Source of the DNA: Blastococcus sp. TF02-09
GTDB lineage: Bacteria > Actinomycetota > Actinomycetes > Mycobacteriales > Geodermatophilaceae
Assembly (NCBI RefSeq): GCF_003319105.1
Contig: NZ_QOHH01000001.1
Span: forward strand, 248,001 to 312,000
Reading direction: 5' to 3'
Length of the DNA stretch: 64,000 nt
Position numbers and translations under genes: made by a program. Within the stretch, counting starts at the first letter, position 1; every line of letters starts with the position of its first letter. Below the pieces are notes generated by a model. The model had not been told where the DNA came from, did not search any database, and saw nothing but the letters and a program-made list of their open reading frames with translations. Shown in pieces: positions 15,092 to 23,724 of this stretch.

Positions 15092-18040
15092 GTGACCAGG
15101 ACCCTGCCGACGATGCCGCGGACGCCGAGACGGACGAGGCCCGGGCCGACGCGCGAGCAGCGGCGCAACCGCCGGAGCGCGGGGTTCGACCTGCTCGCCG
15201 TGGGAGCCGCGGCGGCGCTGGTGTGCCTCGGGATGGCGAACCTGTACCTGATCGGGGCGCGCGACCTCGCGGTGCGGCAGACCCTCATCGCCACGGGGGG
15301 AGTGCTCGCCCTGGCGGTGTTCTGGCGCGTGCGCGGGCGCTACCTCGCCGTGCTCACGTGGATCGCCTACGCCGGGGCGGTGCTGCTGCTCGTCGGCGTC
15401 CTCGTCGTCGGCCTCTCGGCGAACGGCGCGACGCGGTGGTTCACCGTCGGGGCGCTCACCTTCCAGCCCTCCGAGCTGGCCAAGCTGGGGCTGATCCTCG
15501 TGCTGGCCGCCGTCCTCGGCTCGGGGCGCCCGCCGTGGCAGCGCTTCTTCCTCGCCGTGGTGCTGGCGGTGCTGCCGATCGCGCTCACCCTGCTGCAGCC
15601 CGACCTCAGCACCGCGATGCTGCTGGTCGTCCTGACCGCCGGCATGCTGCTGCTCGGGCGCATCCCGGCGCGGTTCCTGCTGCCGCTCGGGGCCGCGGCC
15701 GTGGTGTCGGCCCCGCTGCTCATCAGCTTCCTGCGGCCCTACCAGGTGTCCCGGCTGGGCAGCTTCCTGGTCGGGGCGCACGAGGCGCCGACCAGCTCGG
15801 GCTGGGCGGTCCGCCAGGCGCACATCGCGGTCGGCTCCGGCGGGCTGTTCGGCCGCACCGACGATCCGCTGCGCGGGCTGCGCTCCCAGTACCTGCCCGA
15901 GCGGGACACCGACCTCGCCCTGGCGAGCCTGGTGGGCCAGTGGGGGCTGGTGGCCGGCGCCGGGGTGGTGCTCGCCGCGCTGCTGCTCGTGTGGCGGCTG
16001 GCGCTGGCCAGCCGGGCCTCCCGCACCCCGCACGGCGCGCTGGTCGGCGGCGGGCTCGCGGTCCTGCTCGGCGTCGAGGTCGTCGTCTCGGTGGGCGCCA
16101 ACCTCGGGCTGCTGCCGCTGGCGGGTGTGCCCTTCCCGCTGCTCAGCTACGGCGGCACGGCGCTGGTCGTCCACCTGGCCGCGCTGGGCGTCGTCCTCGG
16201 GGTCCGCCGAGACGGCGCCCGCCGCCGGCTGTGGGCGGCACCGGGCCGGCGCAACCCCCGGCCGCGGCTGGTGCGGGTGGTCGCCGCCGCGCTGTCGGTG
16301 CTGCTCATCTCGTTCGGGGTGTACGGCTGGCGGCTCCAGGAGAACCGGGGTGAGGCGCTCCAGATCGCCGGCGACGACCAGATGACCCGCTGCTTCCGGC
16401 TGCCCGCGCCCCGCGGCGCGATCACCGACCGGCACGACGTGCCGGTGGCCCTGGACGCCGCGGACGCCGGCACGGGGGTGGACCGGGTCCTCGTCGTCCC
16501 CGCGCTCCTGCGGGAGCGGCCCGCCGACGTCGACCGGCTCGCGGTGCTGGTCGGCCGGCCGCCGGCGGACCTGCACGCCCAGCTCGATGCCACGGAGCCG
16601 ACGACCCTCTCGCTGCCGGTGGCCGACGTCCCCCGTCCGGTGGCCGGTGCGGTCACCGCCGCAGCGATCGAGGGCGTGTTCGTCGTCGCGCAGCCGCGCC
16701 GCACGTACCCGCAGGGCGCGCTCCTCGGGCTGGTGCTCGGCTTCGTCGGCGTGGCCACCCCCGAGGACGAGCAGCGCTGGCCGGGGCTGCCCGCGGGGGA
16801 GTACGTCGGCCGGGCGGGGCTGGAGCAGCAGTACGACGCCGTGCTGCGCGGGATCAACGGCCGGCAGTGCGTGTACGTCGACCCGGTGGGCGTGCCGGTG
16901 GCCCTGGGGGAGTTCCGCGCGCCGGTGCGCGGCGCCGATCTGCGGCTGTCCATCGACCTCGGCCTGCAGCGCCGGCTCGACGCGGCCCTCGTCGCCGCCC
17001 TGCGGGCGCAGCCGCGGCCGGCGGGCAAGATCGGCGCGGCCGTCGCGATGGACCCGAGGACCGGCGCGGTCCTGGCGATCGCGAGCACGCCGTCGTTCGA
17101 CAACAACGTGTACGGGCCGCCGGTCGACGCCGCGGCGCTGCAGGGGCTGGCCAGGCAGCCCGGGTCACCGATGCTGGAGCACGCGACGCAGGCGGTGGCG
17201 CCGCCCGGCTCCACGTTCAAGCTGGTCACGGCCGTGGCCAACCAGGTGTACGGGATCTACGGGCCGAACCAAATCATCCCGACCGGCGCGAGCTTCACCT
17301 ACGGGGGGCACACCTTCGGCAACTGGCGGCCGATGGGCCCGATGGACCTGGTCGACTCGATCGCAGTCTCCAACGACGTCTACTTCTACAAGCTCGCCGT
17401 CGCGCTGGGCGCCGACCGGCTGATCGACACCGCGCGGGCGCTCGGCGTAGGGGCGCCGACGGGCATCGACCTGCCGGGGGAGTCGGCGGGACGGATCGGC
17501 TCGCCGCAGACCGCCGAGGCCGAGGGGCGCGCCTGGTACGGCGGATCGACGGTCATCCTGGGCATCGGGCAGGGCGATCTGACGGTGACGCCGCTGCAGA
17601 ACGCCGGGTGGACCGGGGCGATCTCCACCGGTCAGCTCATCACCCCCCGGCTGGGCATGGCGCTGAGCACCGGGCCGGGCAGCTCCACTCCGATCGCCGC
17701 CCCGCCGCCACGGGCGCTGCCCTTCACCGCCGACCTGGGGCCCGTGCGCGCGGGGATGCGGGCGGTCGTGGCGGGCGGCACCGGGAGCCGGCTGAACGAC
17801 TTGCCGGTGCCGGTCGGTGCCAAGACCGGCACGGCCCAGGACGGCGGCCTGCGCGCCGACGAGTACGACACCTGGATGTCGGCCGTCGCTCCGTTCGACG
17901 CCCCGGAGATCGTGATGACGGCGCTGGTGCAGGGGCCGGGGCAGGGCGCCAACAGCGCGTCCGCCGTGGTCGACGACGGGCTGTTCCACTACTACGCGAA
18001 CCACGACGCGATCCTGGCCACCGGCCCGCCGGCGCCTTAG
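15092..18040 (+). CDS. SEDS glycosyltransferase - class B penicillin-binding protein fusion
   Basis: The 982-residue chain joins two enzymes that are normally separate. Residues about 30-385 are a SEDS (RodA/FtsW) polymerase: FQPSELAKLGLIL, LLQPDLSTAMLL, and LPERDTDLALA with the catalytic Asp at about 274. A transmembrane segment near residue 400 (AAALSVLLISFGVYGW) anchors a class B PBP. It has PPGSTFKLV with active-site Ser707, SND at 760-762 and KTGTAQ from Lys911. Together they would polymerise lipid II and crosslink the glycan. The RodA-PbpA order matches the split gene pair of mycobacteria, but no pknB, pstP or FHA genes flank it here, so this is likely an extra copy. The start GTG 15092 follows the upstream gene by 17 bases. 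Confidence 0.93.
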   Translation: MTRTLPTMPRTPRRTRPGPTREQRRNRRSAGFDLLAVGAAAALVCLGMANLYLIGARDLAVRQTLIATGGVLALAVFWRVRGRYLAVLTWIAYAGAVLLLVGVLVVGLSANGATRWFTVGALTFQPSELAKLGLILVLAAVLGSGRPPWQRFFLAVVLAVLPIALTLLQPDLSTAMLLVVLTAGMLLLGRIPARFLLPLGAAAVVSAPLLISFLRPYQVSRLGSFLVGAHEAPTSSGWAVRQAHIAVGSGGLFGRTDDPLRGLRSQYLPERDTDLALASLVGQWGLVAGAGVVLAALLLVWRLALASRASRTPHGALVGGGLAVLLGVEVVVSVGANLGLLPLAGVPFPLLSYGGTALVVHLAALGVVLGVRRDGARRRLWAAPGRRNPRPRLVRVVAAALSVLLISFGVYGWRLQENRGEALQIAGDDQMTRCFRLPAPRGAITDRHDVPVALDAADAGTGVDRVLVVPALLRERPADVDRLAVLVGRPPADLHAQLDATEPTTLSLPVADVPRPVAGAVTAAAIEGVFVVAQPRRTYPQGALLGLVLGFVGVATPEDEQRWPGLPAGEYVGRAGLEQQYDAVLRGINGRQCVYVDPVGVPVALGEFRAPVRGADLRLSIDLGLQRRLDAALVAALRAQPRPAGKIGAAVAMDPRTGAVLAIASTPSFDNNVYGPPVDAAALQGLARQPGSPMLEHATQAVAPPGSTFKLVTAVANQVYGIYGPNQIIPTGASFTYGGHTFGNWRPMGPMDLVDSIAVSNDVYFYKLAVALGADRLIDTARALGVGAPTGIDLPGESAGRIGSPQTAEAEGRAWYGGSTVILGIGQGDLTVTPLQNAGWTGAISTGQLITPRLGMALSTGPGSSTPIAAPPPRALPFTADLGPVRAGMRAVVAGGTGSRLNDLPVPVGAKTGTAQDGGLRADEYDTWMSAVAPFDAPEIVMTALVQGPGQGANSASAVVDDGLFHYYANHDAILATGPPAP

Positions 18041-18069
18041 CGATGCAGTCGCGTCCCCGCACAGCCAGA

Positions 18070-18085
18070 CGTTCCCGCGGGAACG
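18070..18085. terminator. 16-bp perfect palindrome between convergent genes
   Basis: CGTTCCCGCGGGAACG lies between the stop of the SEDS-PBP fusion (18040) and the stop of the next leftward gene (18089). It could act as a bidirectional terminator stem; with no loop it might instead be a protein-binding palindrome. Confidence 0.4.
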
Positions 18086-18088
18086 CGG

Positions 18089-18526
18089 TCAAGTTGCCGG
18101 ACTTGACGGGCGCCTGTCCCAGTCCATCTCCCAGTGCCACAACCCTCCGGCACACACGATCCTCATACCGCTGGCAACGATGCGGATCTGATCGGTGCTC
18201 GATCGCCACTCGATGCTGGCAAGACCGAAGCCATCGACCATGGGCGGACTCAGAAGTCGGCGCCGCGGTTTGCTGGGAAGCTCGAATTCGACAGCAGAGT
18301 CGGTAACGACGAAGCGCGCATGCGGAAGGTCCACGCCGGGATGGCCCGCGCGCTCTTCCCCGGTTCCTGCAAAGCGAAATCCCAGACTGGAACCGCGGAC
18401 GGAGAGCGCCTCGAGAGGGCCATTGAAGCCAACCTCGCCGACACCCGGAACCGTCCAATCATCGATGAGCGTGAAGTCCCGCGTCGACTCCGGGTCCTCG
18501 AAGGTCGGATGACATCGGTGCCACAT
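18089..18526 (-). CDS. Hypothetical protein
   Basis: The 145-residue protein (MWHRCHPTFEDPESTRDFTL...) is soluble with mixed strand-rich sequence. It includes GVGEVGFNGPLEALSVRG, a VEFELPSK strand, and a C-terminal GGLWHWEMDWDRRP. I do not recognise a domain. Composition is less GC-extreme than in the left part of the window. No ribosome binding site is clear at the ATG at 18526, and upstream in-frame codons remain open, so the start is uncertain. It opens the accessory stretch of small genes and has no evident operon partner. Confidence 0.5.
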   Translation of the reverse strand: MWHRCHPTFEDPESTRDFTLIDDWTVPGVGEVGFNGPLEALSVRGSSLGFRFAGTGEERAGHPGVDLPHARFVVTDSAVEFELPSKPRRRLLSPPMVDGFGLASIEWRSSTDQIRIVASGMRIVCAGGLWHWEMDWDRRPSSPAT

Positions 18527-18890
18527 GACGATCAGCGCGATCCGACGTAGGGCAAGGTGGGCCGCTCCAGGCTGTCTGTCGAGCTCGCCGGGTGCGCGAC
18601 CGGCGACTTCCAGGACTGGGGCCTGGGGCGCGGGGGCGGCCCGGAAGAGTCGATCGGCGTCTGTCGCCCTCGGATCAGCCCCACGATCCGAGGCTAATCG
18701 GCTCGGCACCCGCGCAGCGGAACGCAGGCCAGACGGGCGCACAATTCTTGTGTGCCGCCTTCACCGCAGTGGCGCCCAAGCGCTGCCGTCGTCAGCAGGC
18801 GTCGGCTCGACCCGGTCACGGCCATAGCGCCGACGTATCCGCGGGAACGGCTGCGCCGCCGCCGCGGCGGGAAGCGTGACTGCGCCGATG
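18527..18890. other. Gene-free interval
   Basis: I see no credible coding frame in these 364 bases; the open frames here are Arg/Pro-rich noise. The only structure is a hairpin at 18668-18693 (CCTCGGATC pairing with GATCCGAGG, 8-base loop), possibly a weak terminator or transcript end structure. Confidence 0.45.
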
Positions 18891-19232
18891 TCAGCGGTTC
18901 GCGTTGACCGCGCGGAAGGCAGCCGGCAGACCCGCTCCATGGAGAAGCAGGACGCAGAGCAGGCCTGACATCAGGAACAGCCGCAGTTCATCCCAGTCCC
19001 CGGCCAGTGTCGGGGTTGTCGTCCGAGCAGTGCCTTCGTGAGCCGTTGTCCAGGCGATGACGCCGATCGATCCGGAAGCTACGAAAAGGGACAGCAGGAG
19101 AACCCCGACCGCGCCAGGCGGCGCCGACGCGTGTTCCCCGACGTTCGACAGAACGAGGGCGAGCCAGCCGGCGACCCAGACAGCCATTGCCGCCAGGTAC
19201 ACGGTCGCTTGCACCCGGCTGAAGGCGATCAC
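18891..19232 (-). CDS. Small membrane protein, hypothetical
   Basis: The 113-residue protein has three hydrophobic segments: VYLAAMAVWVAGWLALVLS (about residues 11-29), GVLLLSLFVASGSIGVIAW (43-61) and LFLMSGLLCVLLLHGAG (about 85-101). The polar linker TAHEGTARTTTPTLAGDWDE lies between segments two and three. It is probably a cytoplasmic membrane protein of unknown role. The start codon is GTG at 19232; TACCCT ends 6 bases before it and no ribosome binding site is seen, which suggests a leaderless mRNA. Confidence 0.6.
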   Translation of the reverse strand: MIAFSRVQATVYLAAMAVWVAGWLALVLSNVGEHASAPPGAVGVLLLSLFVASGSIGVIAWTTAHEGTARTTTPTLAGDWDELRLFLMSGLLCVLLLHGAGLPAAFRAVNANR

Positions 19233-19238
19233 GGGAGC

Positions 19239-19244
19239 AGGGTA
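19239..19244 (-). promoter_or_regulatory. Leaderless -10 box (TACCCT)
   Basis: Minus-strand TACCCT ends 6 bases upstream of the GTG at 19232, with no Shine-Dalgarno sequence in between. Confidence 0.45.
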
Positions 19245-19262
19245 GGCAGGAGAGACTGCCGA

Positions 19263-19711
19263 TCACAGAAATGGTTGCGGGCTGCCCGGCGTCTGAATCC
19301 ATCGCCGAAGCTGCGCCGCCTGTCGTTCGAGGACCTTGCTGAAGCCTGGACGAAACGGGACCTCGGTCAGCTGGATGCGGTGGCGAGACCCGTTGTGGAG
19401 GAGGAGCACACCGTCCAGCCCGAGCCGAAGCGGCCGTTGGCCCGGTCCACCCGAGCATCGGCCAGCTCGTCGCGGTGAAACGTGCGGGTCGTGAATTGGT
19501 TGCGGACGGTCAGCCGGCCGTCAGGAGTGCCCACGGCCCCCATGACGAACATGCGGGCGCCGAGTGCCACGCCGAAAGCAGCGAGCACCCAGCCGATTGC
19601 TCCAGGCCCATTCGCGAGAATGATGCCTAGCCAGACCGGGAGAAACAGCACGATCCAGACCCGTGCCCACAGAGGCGGGCGGATGTGCAGTTCCGGTTCG
19701 GCGTCAGGCAT
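19263..19711 (-). pseudogene. PH-domain-like membrane protein, frameshifted
   Basis: From the ATG at 19711 the frame reads two hydrophobic segments (VWIVLFLPVWLGIILANG and IGWVLAAFGVALGARMFVMG), then a PH-like strand pattern RLTVRNQFTTRTFHRDEL. After about GRFGSGWTV (near 19400) it falls into a stop at 19367. Shifting by one base restores a sensible continuation (VLLLHNGSRHRIQLTEVPF, then an amphipathic helix) to a stop at 19263. This is the layout of actinobacterial two-TM proteins with a C-terminal PH-like domain. One missing base near 19,395-19,420 explains both halves. It may be a real pseudogene or a sequencing error; GC-only runs at the site make error possible. Confidence 0.6.
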
Positions 19712-19816
19712 CTGTTGATCATGCAGGCGGCCACGAGCATTCGCGATCGTGCAGCAAGCCTTCCGGGCGCATCCTGCTGGTCACATGGCCACTTGTCGCC
19801 GGAAGCGGCGACGGGC

Positions 19817-20149
19817 TCAGCAGTGCCCGGTCAGCAGGACGAGTGGCCGTCCGTCGTCATCCTCCCAGCGGCCGGCGGTCCACTGGAGATCGCTCGTGCG
19901 TACGGGGGGCTGGGCCGTGACAGCGGACCGAACGGCCTGCCACTCGGTCTGCGCGTCGGCGCCGTCGAACCAGTCCAGGGTGCCTCCACCCCAGTAGTAG
20001 AGGATCAGCGGCGCTCCGTCGGCGATCAGCTTGTCGACCTCCTGGCGCTTCGCTCGCGTCGTGCGGCGAGTGAAGCGACGTCGGTCCGGCCCTGTGAGTT
20101 GGCGCTGCTCGGGCCCGAGCCATTGCTCCTCGCTGAGGTCCGCTCGCAT
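19817..20149 (-). CDS. Hypothetical protein
   Basis: The 110-residue protein begins MRADLSEEQW and contains LILYYWGGGTLDWFDG and GRWEDDDGRPLVLLTGHC. It is soluble, acidic in the C-terminal half and basic near residues 20-35 (RRRFTRRTTRAKR). I do not recognise a family. I chose the ATG at 20149 because AGGA lies about 9 bases upstream; an in-frame ATG six codons earlier has no site. Composition and context fit the surrounding set of orphan genes. Confidence 0.55.
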   Translation of the reverse strand: MRADLSEEQWLGPEQRQLTGPDRRRFTRRTTRAKRQEVDKLIADGAPLILYYWGGGTLDWFDGADAQTEWQAVRSAVTAQPPVRTSDLQWTAGRWEDDDGRPLVLLTGHC

Positions 20150-20320
20150 GGCGCAATCCTGGGACACGTACTGGTCCGGCGGGAGCAGAACCTCGGGACG
20201 CTCGCTTCGAGCGGCCGATCACGGGAGGACTGCCCGGCCGCCGTCGGATCCTTTCTGGAGGACTCGACACGCGCCCGCCCCTGCACCGATGGGCACGCCC
20301 CGCCATGCGACGGTGCCGGG

Positions 20321-20875
20321 ATGGATGCCTCCCGAGACCTCCCTCGAGAGGGGCCGCGGTGCGCTGCCGTGCGGGTGAGTGCGGACGGCACACGACGGGT
20401 CTACACCCGGCGGGCCCGCATCCTTCTGGCCGCATTGGTCCTCGTCATGGCTTCCGTCTGCGCGCTCGGGTTGGGTAGTGAGATCGCAGTCACCGACGTG
20501 GCGGTTGGCCGCGTCGTCGGTTTCGGCATTCTCGCTCTCGGACTGCTGACGGCCCATCGCCTTATGCGCATGGCGATAGTCGTGACGCCGGGCCGCGTGA
20601 CCCTGCGCGGACTCTGGAGAACTCGAATGCTGTCCGCGGGCGACGTCGTGCGCTTCGAGCCTCCGCCGCCGTATGGGATGGGCACGCTGCGCCACTCGGG
20701 TCTGCGTGTCGTCCTGACCGATGGCGGTGCCGTGTCTGCCGGCGTCTTCGAGGTGGGCCAGATCGACGGGCCATCCGTGGGTGTGGCCGAGTGCGCCGAG
20801 CTGAACCACTGGCTGCGCTTCCAGGGCGGCCTCGACGGTTCAGCTATCCGCGTGCCCGCTTCCACTACGGACTGA
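20321..20875 (+). CDS. PH-domain-like membrane protein, hypothetical
   Basis: The up-to-184-residue protein has two hydrophobic segments (ARILLAALVLVMASVCALGL and VVGFGILALGLLTAHRL). A strand-rich cytoplasmic part follows: AIVVTPGRVTLRGLWRTRML, then LRVVLTDGGAVSAGVF. This is the common actinobacterial layout of a two-TM anchor plus PH-like domain, similar to the broken gene at 19263-19711. The start is uncertain: ATG 20321 gives a long polar lead, while GTG 20375 would start nearer the basic stretch before TM1. Function unknown; probably membrane associated. Confidence 0.55.
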   Translation: MDASRDLPREGPRCAAVRVSADGTRRVYTRRARILLAALVLVMASVCALGLGSEIAVTDVAVGRVVGFGILALGLLTAHRLMRMAIVVTPGRVTLRGLWRTRMLSAGDVVRFEPPPPYGMGTLRHSGLRVVLTDGGAVSAGVFEVGQIDGPSVGVAECAELNHWLRFQGGLDGSAIRVPASTTD

Positions 20876-21018
20876 CCCGCCGACGAAGCCACGTACGGAA
20901 GGCACGCTGGACCCAAGCCGCAACGTCGGCGACAGGCCCGGCGGCATGCTCCCGCGGTGTCCCATGAGGTCCTACCGCAGGGCACCAGGTCGGCGTCTCG
21001 AAGCCCTGCTACGGACGG
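20876..21018. other. Gene-free interval
   Basis: I see no credible gene here. A short minus-strand stretch ending near 20876 could be the C-terminal remnant of a lost gene, but it has no start and cannot be supported. Confidence 0.35.
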
Positions 21019-21473
21019 TCAACTGCACGGCGGCTTCCCCTGCTGCGAGGGCTTCACGGCCAGAATGCTGCGCGCGGCTCGACGTTCCCCGAACCACAGG
21101 CCGAGCGAAGCGCCGAAGGGGTCCTCGACGAGGCGCAGGAGGGCGTCGCGCCACCTTCCTGACGAGGGTCGCACGGCCAGCACCCGGCAAGCCCAGTCCC
21201 GGCGGCCTTCGCTATCGCTGGGTCGGGGTGCGTCTCTCCACGGCGTGCGGCACGGAGGACGGCTCGCTGATCCGACCACCGAAGGCCCGTCCAGGAGCGC
21301 CGGAGGTACGAGGGCACCGCTGGAAAGCCGCTCTGGTCACAAGAGAGGGGGTCGGAGCAGTGCGGCTTCCTCTTGTCGGTCTCATCCATCACCGCGTCCA
21401 GACTCTCACCAACGGCATCCGATTTCCGTTGAAGATGTTCCCGCGAAAACGTCTTCAACGCAGCGATGGTCAT
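21019..21473 (-). pseudogene. Disrupted hypothetical gene (one-base deletion)
   Basis: Two minus-strand frames join into one sensible protein. The upstream frame gives LRWSDQRAVLRAARRGETH followed by DPAIAKAAGTGLA. The downstream frame continues RVLAVRPSSGRWRDALLRLV and EDPFGASLGLWFGERRAA to a stop at 21019. The R-R-G-E/D-P-x-x-A-x-A-A pattern is common in small actinobacterial proteins of unknown function. The switch lies at about 21,183-21,188, where GCCGGGTG would need one more C to read Ala-Arg-Val. The true start is unclear; in-frame ATGs are at 21473 and 21389. It could be a decayed gene or a sequencing error. Confidence 0.4.
21427..21460. other. Imperfect inverted repeat
   Basis: CGTTGAAGA at 21427-21435 pairs with TCTTCAACG at 21452-21460, with three more pairs after one mismatch. 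It lies within 300 bases of weak coding evidence. It may be a terminator or the end structure of a small repeat. Confidence 0.35.
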
Positions 21474-21547
21474 CTCCTATCGGCCCAGCGTTGGGCTCTG
21501 TCGTCGACTCACATGTGCCGAGAGCGGTTGAGCACGGACCGGCCGCC

Positions 21548-21760
21548 TCAGGCACCGGGTGGCCCGGGTGCCCGGCGTGTGCACAGCGAGAGCGAGCCGG
21601 CGTCGGACTCCTGTAGACCGTGCTCCTGTTCGTAGACGCACTCGCCGCAGTGCGGACCGTCGATGTCCGGCGTACCAGGATGCTCGCGCCAGTCGTGCCC
21701 GCAGGCAGGGCAGCTGCCGTAGAAGCGGATCCTCCGCCGCCATCGGTCAGGGACCTGCAC
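21548..21760 (-). CDS. Small zinc-ribbon protein
   Basis: The 70-residue protein holds two Cys pairs: CPACGHDWREH and HCGECVYEQEHG. This four-Cys pattern suggests a single structural zinc site. The N-terminus is basic (VPDRWRRRIRFYGS) and the C-terminus is short and non-conserved in appearance. It is probably a nucleic-acid or protein-binding accessory protein; no specific family is recognised. GTG 21760 is preceded at 6 bases by TAGGTT, consistent with a leaderless transcript. Confidence 0.6.
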   Translation of the reverse strand: MQVPDRWRRRIRFYGSCPACGHDWREHPGTPDIDGPHCGECVYEQEHGLQESDAGSLSLCTRRAPGPPGA

Positions 21761-21766
21761 GCGGAC

Positions 21767-21772
21767 AACCTA
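21767..21772 (-). promoter_or_regulatory. Leaderless -10 box (TAGGTT)
   Basis: Minus-strand TAGGTT ends 6 bases before the GTG start of the zinc-ribbon gene; no Shine-Dalgarno sequence is visible. Confidence 0.45.
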
Positions 21773-21918
21773 CGGCTGACCGGTCGATGAGGACCCATGG
21801 GACATGCCATGGGGAGCAGGACGTCAGGCGGCCTCGATGGCCGGCGGCGGCGCCATAGAGCTCCCATCCTGGGCGGTCCCACGACAGGGTTCTACTTCTC
21901 AGTGTCAGAGCAGGTCGC

Positions 21919-22398
21919 TCACTCTCCTGTCCATTCCGGCCGGTGAGCGCTGCTCACGAACCGCTGGCTGGTGCCGGAGCTTGACGCGACCTCGTGAAAG
22001 TCCACCGGGATGGCACGCCGCCAGAATGCGACAGCGGCGTCGTTCCCGGGGGATTCCTCCACGAGCCACTCACCGGGAAACCGGCTGAAGATCGCACGGG
22101 CCACCTTCGTTCCCACGCCGTTCCGGCGGTGCTTACGGACGATGAAGAACTCACCGAACCGATGCGGGGACCCAGCCCTCACGAGGACACAGCCCGCGAT
22201 CGTGCCATCCAGTCGGACGATGAATGGATGCCGGTTCTCATCTTCGATCCAGTAGTGATCCAGATACCGGTAGCCGTACTCGCCCGTCGGGCCCAGGTCT
22301 CGGCCATCGAACTCGGAGAAATCGTGCGAGTTGAGCTCCATCAGCCTTCGCACCACCGGCTTCTCGTCTTCGGTGGCAGGTGATACGTCGATGCTCAT
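21919..22398 (-). CDS. GNAT-family N-acetyltransferase
   Basis: The 159-residue protein has the GNAT layout: an N-terminal helix region (EDEKPVVRRLMELNSHDF), strand 4 (FGEFFIVRKHRRNGVG) with the acetyl-CoA pyrophosphate loop RKHRRNGVGT, then VARAIFSRFPGEWLVEE and a C-terminal VAFWRRAI. It transfers acetyl from acetyl-CoA to an unknown amine. GAGGA about 8 bases before the ATG at 22398 decides the start. A second GNAT gene of the RimJ/RimL type lies upstream on the same strand, 94 bases away; the two may share a transcript but are not close paralogues. Confidence 0.85.
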   Translation of the reverse strand: MSIDVSPATEDEKPVVRRLMELNSHDFSEFDGRDLGPTGEYGYRYLDHYWIEDENRHPFIVRLDGTIAGCVLVRAGSPHRFGEFFIVRKHRRNGVGTKVARAIFSRFPGEWLVEESPGNDAAVAFWRRAIPVDFHEVASSSGTSQRFVSSAHRPEWTGE

Positions 22399-22492
22399 GC
22401 CGACATCCTCGTCGGTTGATTTCGGACGAGCGGTCGAAAGGAACGTCAGGGCACGTCGCCGTCCCGCAGGCCCCGCCGCTGGAGGAGCGGAG

Positions 22493-23032
22493 TCAGACGG
22501 TGCGCGTGAGTAGCCAGACGACGCTGGTTCCGGTCTGACCCGGGGCGTCGATCGCGTGTGGCTCTTCCCCGAGGCGCTCGTAGCCCAGACGGGCGGCGAT
22601 CGACCCGCTGGCCGCGTTGGCTCGGTCGTGGCGGATGCGGACGAGGTCGCATCCAGCTTGTAGCGCAGCCTTCGTGAGCGCAACTGCCACCGCCGAAGCC
22701 ACTCCCTGACGGACGTGCGCCACATGCACCCAGAAACCGATGGACGCCATGCGGCCGTCGACGGGATGGATGCTGCACTCACCGATCACCTCGCCGGCGC
22801 GAAGAATTCCGTAGTGGAATCGCTGCCCGGTGCGAAAGGCGTCCCGCGACTTTGCGATCCATGACCGCCGATGCGAAAGGCCAGGTGGGTCCGCCGTGGC
22901 GAACGGCATGAATGGTGTGAGGTGGTCCCGGCTCTCATCGATCGCGCGTTGGAGCGCCGCGGCGTCGTCCTCATGGAGCAGCCGGAGTTCGAGGTCGCTG
23001 CCTGCCGTGAGAGCGACGGGCGGGGTCTGCAC
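22493..23032 (-). CDS. GNAT-family N-acetyltransferase, RimJ/RimL type
   Basis: The 179-residue protein matches the RimJ/RimL-like GNAT class. It shows LELRLLHEDDAAALQRAI at the N-terminus, the FHYGILRAGEVIGECSIH strands, and IGFWVHVAHVRQGVASA as the acetyl-CoA loop (R-Q-G-V-A-S-A). It then has LVRIRHDRANAASGSIAARL, the typical NxxSxxxxxKLG-like end helix. Family members acetylate ribosomal protein N-termini, antibiotics or small amines; the substrate here is unknown. The start is a GTG with GGAGG almost touching it, so the true start is not certain. Confidence 0.85.
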   Translation of the reverse strand: MQTPPVALTAGSDLELRLLHEDDAAALQRAIDESRDHLTPFMPFATADPPGLSHRRSWIAKSRDAFRTGQRFHYGILRAGEVIGECSIHPVDGRMASIGFWVHVAHVRQGVASAVAVALTKAALQAGCDLVRIRHDRANAASGSIAARLGYERLGEEPHAIDAPGQTGTSVVWLLTRTV

Positions 23033-23070
23033 CCTCCGATGATGACCAGAACGTCCCGGTCGACGTGCGC

Positions 23071-23718
23071 CTACGCCGATGAGTCGAGCAAGTGAGCAGC
23101 CACATCTGCGACGCGATCGACGACCAGATCAGGCGGCTCGGCGGCGGGGTCCCACGTGCGTTGACGGTGCAGCCACGCCGTTCGCAGGCCGACCCCAGCA
23201 CCGCCGCCGACATCGGCGGAAGCCGAGTCGCCGACCATCCAGCCGGTCAGGGGTGCGCCGCACCGCCGTGCCGCTTCGTAGAAGATGGCCGGGTCCGGCT
23301 TGCGGACGCCGACGTCCTCCGAGATGCAGACGACGTCCACGACTGCGTCCAGGCCAGTCCTGCGCACCTTCTCTGACTGGATGCTGGTCCTGCCATTCGT
23401 CACGACGGCGAGCAGCCATCCTGCTTGCTTCAACGTCCGGAGCGCCTTGATCGAGTCAGGCTCGCGGACGTAGCAGGTCGGGTAGGTCGCGTCGTACCAC
23501 CGGATCAGCTCGTCCAGCATCACCGCGAGTCCCAGATGCTGACGAGCTGCTTCGAGGAATTGTGGCCGGGGAACGAACCCGTCCCCATCCGCCTGGATCA
23601 ACCAAGGCAGGTGTTCCGGTGGAAGCCCATGCTGCTCCAGTAGCTGAGCGGCAAAGAGCCTGAACGCGCGCTCGCGGTCGGCCAACGTGTTGTCGAGGTC
23701 GAAGAGCGCGAGGGGCAC
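23071..23718 (-). CDS. HAD-superfamily hydrolase
   Basis: The 215-residue protein carries all HAD motifs. Motif I is LALFDLDNTLADRE, with the nucleophile Asp7 and acid Asp9 of D-L-D-N-T. Motif II is LLAVVTNGRTS. The motif III Lys is in VGVRKPDPAIF, and motif IV is GWMVGDSASADV. The cap is inserted after motif I (subfamily IA). It probably dephosphorylates a small metabolite. The start is GTG at 23718 with TAACGT 6 bases upstream and no ribosome binding site. It begins 38 bases upstream of the RimJ/RimL-type GNAT gene on the same strand, so the two may be cotranscribed. Confidence 0.9.
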   Translation of the reverse strand: MPLALFDLDNTLADRERAFRLFAAQLLEQHGLPPEHLPWLIQADGDGFVPRPQFLEAARQHLGLAVMLDELIRWYDATYPTCYVREPDSIKALRTLKQAGWLLAVVTNGRTSIQSEKVRRTGLDAVVDVVCISEDVGVRKPDPAIFYEAARRCGAPLTGWMVGDSASADVGGGAGVGLRTAWLHRQRTWDPAAEPPDLVVDRVADVAAHLLDSSA

Positions 23719-23724
23719 CGGGGC

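Noticed and set aside
20946-21635. Plus-strand frames of 219-229 codons
   Set aside because: They are Arg/Ser/Pro-rich without any conserved pattern, and they lie opposite better minus-strand candidates.
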